DNA from: Fibrobacter sp. UBA4309
GTDB taxonomy: Bacteria; Fibrobacterota; Fibrobacteria; Fibrobacterales; Fibrobacteraceae
Length of the DNA stretch: 64,000 nucleotides
Direction: 5' to 3'
NCBI RefSeq assembly: GCF_002395745.1
Contig: NZ_DGUN01000044.1
Coordinates: 30,214-94,213, forward strand
The notes under the pieces were generated by a model. It was not told the DNA's origin and did no database searches. It saw only the letters and a program-made list of their open reading frames with translations. Positions 61,560 to 64,000 of this stretch are shown here, in pieces. Both the position numbers and the translations under genes were made by a program. The stretch's first letter is position 1, and each line of letters opens with the position of its first letter.

Positions 61560-61916
61560 ATGAGTGAAAACTGCCTTTTCTGCAAAATCATCAAGGGAGA
61601 AATCCCTTCCAAGAAAATCTACGAAGACGACGACGTGTTCGCCTTCTACGACATCGCCCCGCAGGCGCCCGTGCACTTCCTCGTGGTGCCGAAACGCCAC
61701 ATTTCCACCATCATGGACATGAAGCCCGAAGATTGCGAGCTCGTGGGCAAGATGCTCTACCGCGCACAGCTCATCGCCAAGGACCTCGGCCTCGAAGAGG
61801 GCGGCGCGCGATTCGTGTTCAACTGCAAGGCCGACGCCGGACAGACCGTGTTCCACATCCACCTGCACGTCGTGGGCGGACAAGCCATGGGCTGGCCCCC
61901 GTTCCCAGCGAAATAG
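61560..61916 (+). CDS. HIT-family (HINT-like) nucleotide-binding hydrolase
   Basis: 118 residues with N-terminal CLFCKIIKGEIPSKKIYED and the histidine triad HIHLH at 99-103, as in HINT/PKCI-type purine nucleoside phosphoramidases. Its physiological substrate in bacteria is often unclear. TATTAT sits exactly 7 nt before the ATG with no Shine-Dalgarno, implying a leaderless mRNA. The TAG stop lies in the first of four ATAGACGAAAGA repeats. Confidence 0.95.
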   Translation: MSENCLFCKIIKGEIPSKKIYEDDDVFAFYDIAPQAPVHFLVVPKRHISTIMDMKPEDCELVGKMLYRAQLIAKDLGLEEGGARFVFNCKADAGQTVFHIHLHVVGGQAMGWPPFPAK

Positions 61917-62055
61917 ACGAAAGAACGGGCCTTCGGCCCTATAGACGAAAGACGATAGATATACCTGTCCAAAATTCTTCATAAAATTGCTTGGTATATC
62001 AACAAATACAATTCTTTCGTCTATCGTCTACCAGCGAAGCGATCTTTCGTCTATG
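61913..62055. repeat. Four ATAGACGAAAGA repeats filling the HIT-recO intergenic region
   Basis: Direct copies at 61913-61924 and 61941-61952 and inverted copies near 62013-62024 and 62043-62054. The first contains the HIT stop codon and the last abuts the recO ATG. Also GATATACC/GGTATATC arms and a GGGCC-TTC-GGCCC hairpin at 61927-61939. Confidence 0.7.
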
Positions 62056-62787
62056 ATTAAAACCCGCGCCATAGTCCTGCACCGCTACGCCTACAGCGAT
62101 TCCAGCTGGATAGCGAAGGCGCTTACCGAGGAATGCGGCATCGTATCCTTCATCGTGAAGGGTGGTAAGCGCAAGGAGTCCCCGTTCAAGGGGGCGCTCG
62201 ACCCGCTCGCCCTGAGCGAAGTCATATTCCGCCAGAACCCGAATGCAGAACTGCAGTTCATCAGGGAAGCGACACTCCTTGACTGGCGAAAGAACATGCG
62301 CGAAGACTTGCTGAGCCTCGCCAAGGCCCAGGTCATGGCAGAGATTATCTTGCGATACGCCCCGGCGGGAGTTCCCCTCGAATCGGAATTCGCATCGCTC
62401 GAGCGCGCGACAGACGAATTCGAACACGCGAAAGATCTTCCCAAGTCCAATATTTTTGTCAACTGGCTCATGGAAACATGCGACATGTGGGGTTACAACC
62501 TCAATCTCGGTACCTGTTCCCGTTGCGGAAAGTCCCTTGACGCTCCCGCGGCGGATTTTTTCCCGGAAACAGGAGCCCTCGTGTGCCAGGAATGCCTCGG
62601 TACCGGTACGCCACGTGCCCGCGCCGAAACTGTCCAGGGTTTTTGGAAATTGTTGAGCAACAACGAAATAGAAAACCCGCAGTTCGCAGAAAACGCCATC
62701 CTCGCCTACTTGCGACACCATATCGGATTTCTGAAAGATATAAAGTCCATCCAGTTCCTGAACGATACCAGAAAGCTATATTTGTAG
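62053..62787 (+). CDS. recO: DNA repair protein RecO
   Basis: 244 residues. The N-terminal OB fold begins KTRAIVLHRYAYSDSSWIAKALTEECGIVSFIVKGGKR, followed by a helical domain and a zinc-binding module with CSRCGKS and CQEC pairs (about 155-185). RecO loads RecA with RecR in recombination-mediated repair. The ATG at 62053 directly follows an inverted ATAGACGAAAGA repeat and lacks a Shine-Dalgarno. A longer frame to 61987 would run through the repeats. Confidence 0.93.
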   Translation: MIKTRAIVLHRYAYSDSSWIAKALTEECGIVSFIVKGGKRKESPFKGALDPLALSEVIFRQNPNAELQFIREATLLDWRKNMREDLLSLAKAQVMAEIILRYAPAGVPLESEFASLERATDEFEHAKDLPKSNIFVNWLMETCDMWGYNLNLGTCSRCGKSLDAPAADFFPETGALVCQECLGTGTPRARAETVQGFWKLLSNNEIENPQFAENAILAYLRHHIGFLKDIKSIQFLNDTRKLYL

Positions 62788-62815
62788 ACACCATATTATA
62801 TAGGGAGATGCAAAA

Positions 62816-63562
62816 ATGTTGACCCCAGAAGAGATCAAGGCCAGAAAAAGTTCTGGCGAAAAAATTTCCATGATAACAGCCTACGATTTCGCCTTCGCCC
62901 AGATGGCCGAAGCGGCAGGAATCGACCAGATTCTCGTAGGCGACAGCCTTGCGAACACGATGCTCGGCTACAAGAGCACTCGCGAAATCGGCATGGAAGA
63001 GATGCTCATTTTCGTCGCGGCAGTATGTCGAGGCGCGCCGAATACGCACGTCGTGGCAGACATGCCCTACAGAAGCGACAAGGATCCACAAACGGCATAT
63101 GATAACGCAAAGAGATTCATGGACTTAGGTGCGTCAAGCGTCAAGCTCGAAGGAACGCCCGAAGGCGTCATCGAGTTTCTCCGCAGCAAGGACATTCCCG
63201 TGTGTGCCCACCTGGGACTTTTGCCGCAGACCGCAGAGAACTTCAAGCAGAAAGGCAAAACCGAAGAAGAAGCTGCCGCCATCGAGGCCGCGGCGAAGTT
63301 CGTCGACAGCCTCGGATGCTTCGAAATGGTGCTGGAACATATCCCCGAAGAACTCGGAACGAAGATCACTCGCGAGGTATCGGCGGCGACAATCGGCATC
63401 GGCGGCGGAAAATTTACAAACGGACAGGTTCTCGTGATGCACGACGCATTGGGCATGCATCCGAGAAAAATTCCTCCCTTCGCGACCAAGTTTGTCGACA
63501 TGTACTCCCTTGGCGTCAAGGGAATCAGCGACTACATCGCTTCGGTAAAACGTCCCGTTTAA
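62816..63562 (+). CDS. panB: 3-methyl-2-oxobutanoate hydroxymethyltransferase PanB
   Basis: First committed enzyme of pantothenate synthesis, 248 residues. Typical signatures are KISMITAYDFAFAQMAEAAGIDQILVGDSLANTMLGY (metal-binding Asp in VGDS), DMPYRS, SVKLEG, CAHLGLLPQT and MVLEHIP. It is slightly shorter than E. coli PanB. A GGGAG precedes the ATG by 8 nt and TATTATATAG lies at 62793-62802. panC is not adjacent. A terminator follows. Confidence 0.95.
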   Translation: MLTPEEIKARKSSGEKISMITAYDFAFAQMAEAAGIDQILVGDSLANTMLGYKSTREIGMEEMLIFVAAVCRGAPNTHVVADMPYRSDKDPQTAYDNAKRFMDLGASSVKLEGTPEGVIEFLRSKDIPVCAHLGLLPQTAENFKQKGKTEEEAAAIEAAAKFVDSLGCFEMVLEHIPEELGTKITREVSAATIGIGGGKFTNGQVLVMHDALGMHPRKIPPFATKFVDMYSLGVKGISDYIASVKRPV

Positions 63563-63590
63563 AACATTGAGTATCACAAAGATAGGATTG

Positions 63591-63622
63591 AAAAAAGTTC
63601 AGCATTACGCTGGACTTTTTTT
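63591..63622 (+). terminator. Intrinsic terminator of panB
   Basis: AAAAAAGTTCAGC pairs with GCTGGACTTTTTT (one G-T wobble) across ATTAC, and the T-tract continues. It lies 28 nt after the stop. Confidence 0.85.
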
Positions 63623-63763
63623 CTTTCTCCGACGAAAATTTTTCGTTCCGAAACGACAAAATTACATACAAATTAACTAACGTTTTTTGGAGATCCCATA
63701 ATGTCATTTTTTTGCTTTGTCAATAGTCTTAAGAAAAAAAAATGAAAAAATTTAAAAAAAGTG

Positions 63764-63792
63764 TTGATTATTTGTGAAAATAAAGTTATTTT
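63764..63792 (+). promoter_or_regulatory. Possible promoter of the histone-like gene
   Basis: TTGATT at 63764-63769 and TATTTT at 63787-63792 are separated by 17 nt, about 45 nt before the ATG. The surrounding 63720-63835 sequence is unusually A-rich. Confidence 0.4.
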
Positions 63793-63835
63793 ATAGTCAT
63801 CAAACAACAAACCCTCAAAAAAAGGAAAAAAAACA

Positions 63836-64000
63836 ATGGCTACAACAAAGAAACCCGCTGCTAAGAAACCCGCTGCCAAGAAGGTCGCCGCCAAGAAGCC
63901 GGCCGCCAAGAAGGTCGCTGCTAAGAAGCCGGCCGCCAAGAAGCCCGCTGCTAAGAAGCCGGCTGCCAAGAAGCCCGCTGCTAAGAAGCCGGCCGCCAAG
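63836..64000 (+). CDS. Histone H1-like Lys/Ala/Pro-rich protein (partial)
   Basis: Starts MATTKKPAAKKPAAKK and continues as PAAKK/VAAKK pentapeptide repeats to the window edge, at least 55 residues, with no stop. AAGGA lies 10 nt before the ATG. Such proteins resemble bacterial Hc1/AlgP-like DNA-binding tails that compact or scaffold the nucleoid. The repeats make the DNA itself repetitive (15-bp units), so length variation is expected. The remaining part is outside the window. Confidence 0.85.
   Translation, partial: MATTKKPAAKKPAAKKVAAKKPAAKKVAAKKPAAKKPAAKKPAAKKPAAKKPAAK

Noticed and set aside
63700..63744. Short open frame starting ATGTCATTTTTTTGC before the histone-like gene
   Set aside because: Only 14 codons in A/T-rich sequence with no ribosome-binding site; likely chance.

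Overview
The window looks like a chromosomal segment of a Fibrobacter-type bacterium (phylum Fibrobacterota). It encodes two lipoproteins with the 'Fibrobacter succinogenes major paralogous domain' (TIGR02145-like) and two regulators of the TIGR02147 family. Secreted plant-cell-wall enzymes (GH5, GH26 and CE6 types) occur alongside many Ser-rich lipoproteins and Gram-negative envelope machinery (Mla, an LpxL-like acyltransferase, outer-membrane barrels). MurE carries the meso-diaminopimelate ligase signature. No transposase, integrase, CRISPR array, rRNA or tRNA was recognised. The assignment rests on family recognition, not on a database search.

Layout. 1-10.9 kb: a compact division/cell-wall (dcw) cluster on the minus strand, mraZ-rsmH-ftsL-ftsI-murE-murF-ftsW-murG-murC-ftsQ, which lacks mraY, murD, murB and ddl. 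11.1-12.2 kb: lrgAB. 12.3-17.3 kb: two tandem major-paralogous-domain lipoproteins and an orphan SagB-like oxidoreductase. 17.5-25.6 kb: a GH5 cellulase lipoprotein, a 1180-residue metalloprotease-like/beta-propeller/barrel protein, and four small envelope proteins. 25.6-30.9 kb: an RlmD-like methyltransferase and an Mla-type lipid-transport operon. 30.9-32 kb: xseB plus an orphan oligopeptide-type ATPase. 32-37.8 kb: a five-gene operon of paralogous lipoproteins and paralogous two-helix membrane proteins of unknown function, followed by a barrel/repeat protein with a Lys-rich tail. 39.6-43.4 kb: DedA, a MORN protein, a B12-binding radical SAM enzyme and an internally duplicated membrane protein. 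43.5-50.5 kb: phosphatase and FGE-like lipoproteins, a GH26 mannanase, and a TIGR02147 regulator coupled to a lipoprotein. 50.5-52.8 kb: argBD and a ferredoxin. 53-56.7 kb: a second TIGR02147-lipoprotein pair and a CE6 esterase. 57-64 kb: tex, two acyltransferases, a HIT protein, recO, panB and the start of a histone-H1-like gene.

How the genes relate. Biomass-degrading enzymes (GH5, GH26, CE6) are interleaved with carbohydrate-binding-like surface lipoproteins. The recurring unit of a TIGR02147 regulator whose stop codon overlaps the start of a lipoprotein bearing a lectin- or CBM-like domain is the best candidate for an undescribed system. Two near-identical inverted repeats lie upstream of the FGE lipoprotein gene and between the GH26 gene and one such regulator, so they may be its operators. 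Two 68-bp repeats with identical flanks but different 22-bp palindromes follow the ferredoxin gene, and a relative abuts the tex stop codon. Many first-of-operon genes carry a TANNNT hexamer 7-8 nt before the ATG and no clear Shine-Dalgarno sequence, which suggests leaderless transcripts.
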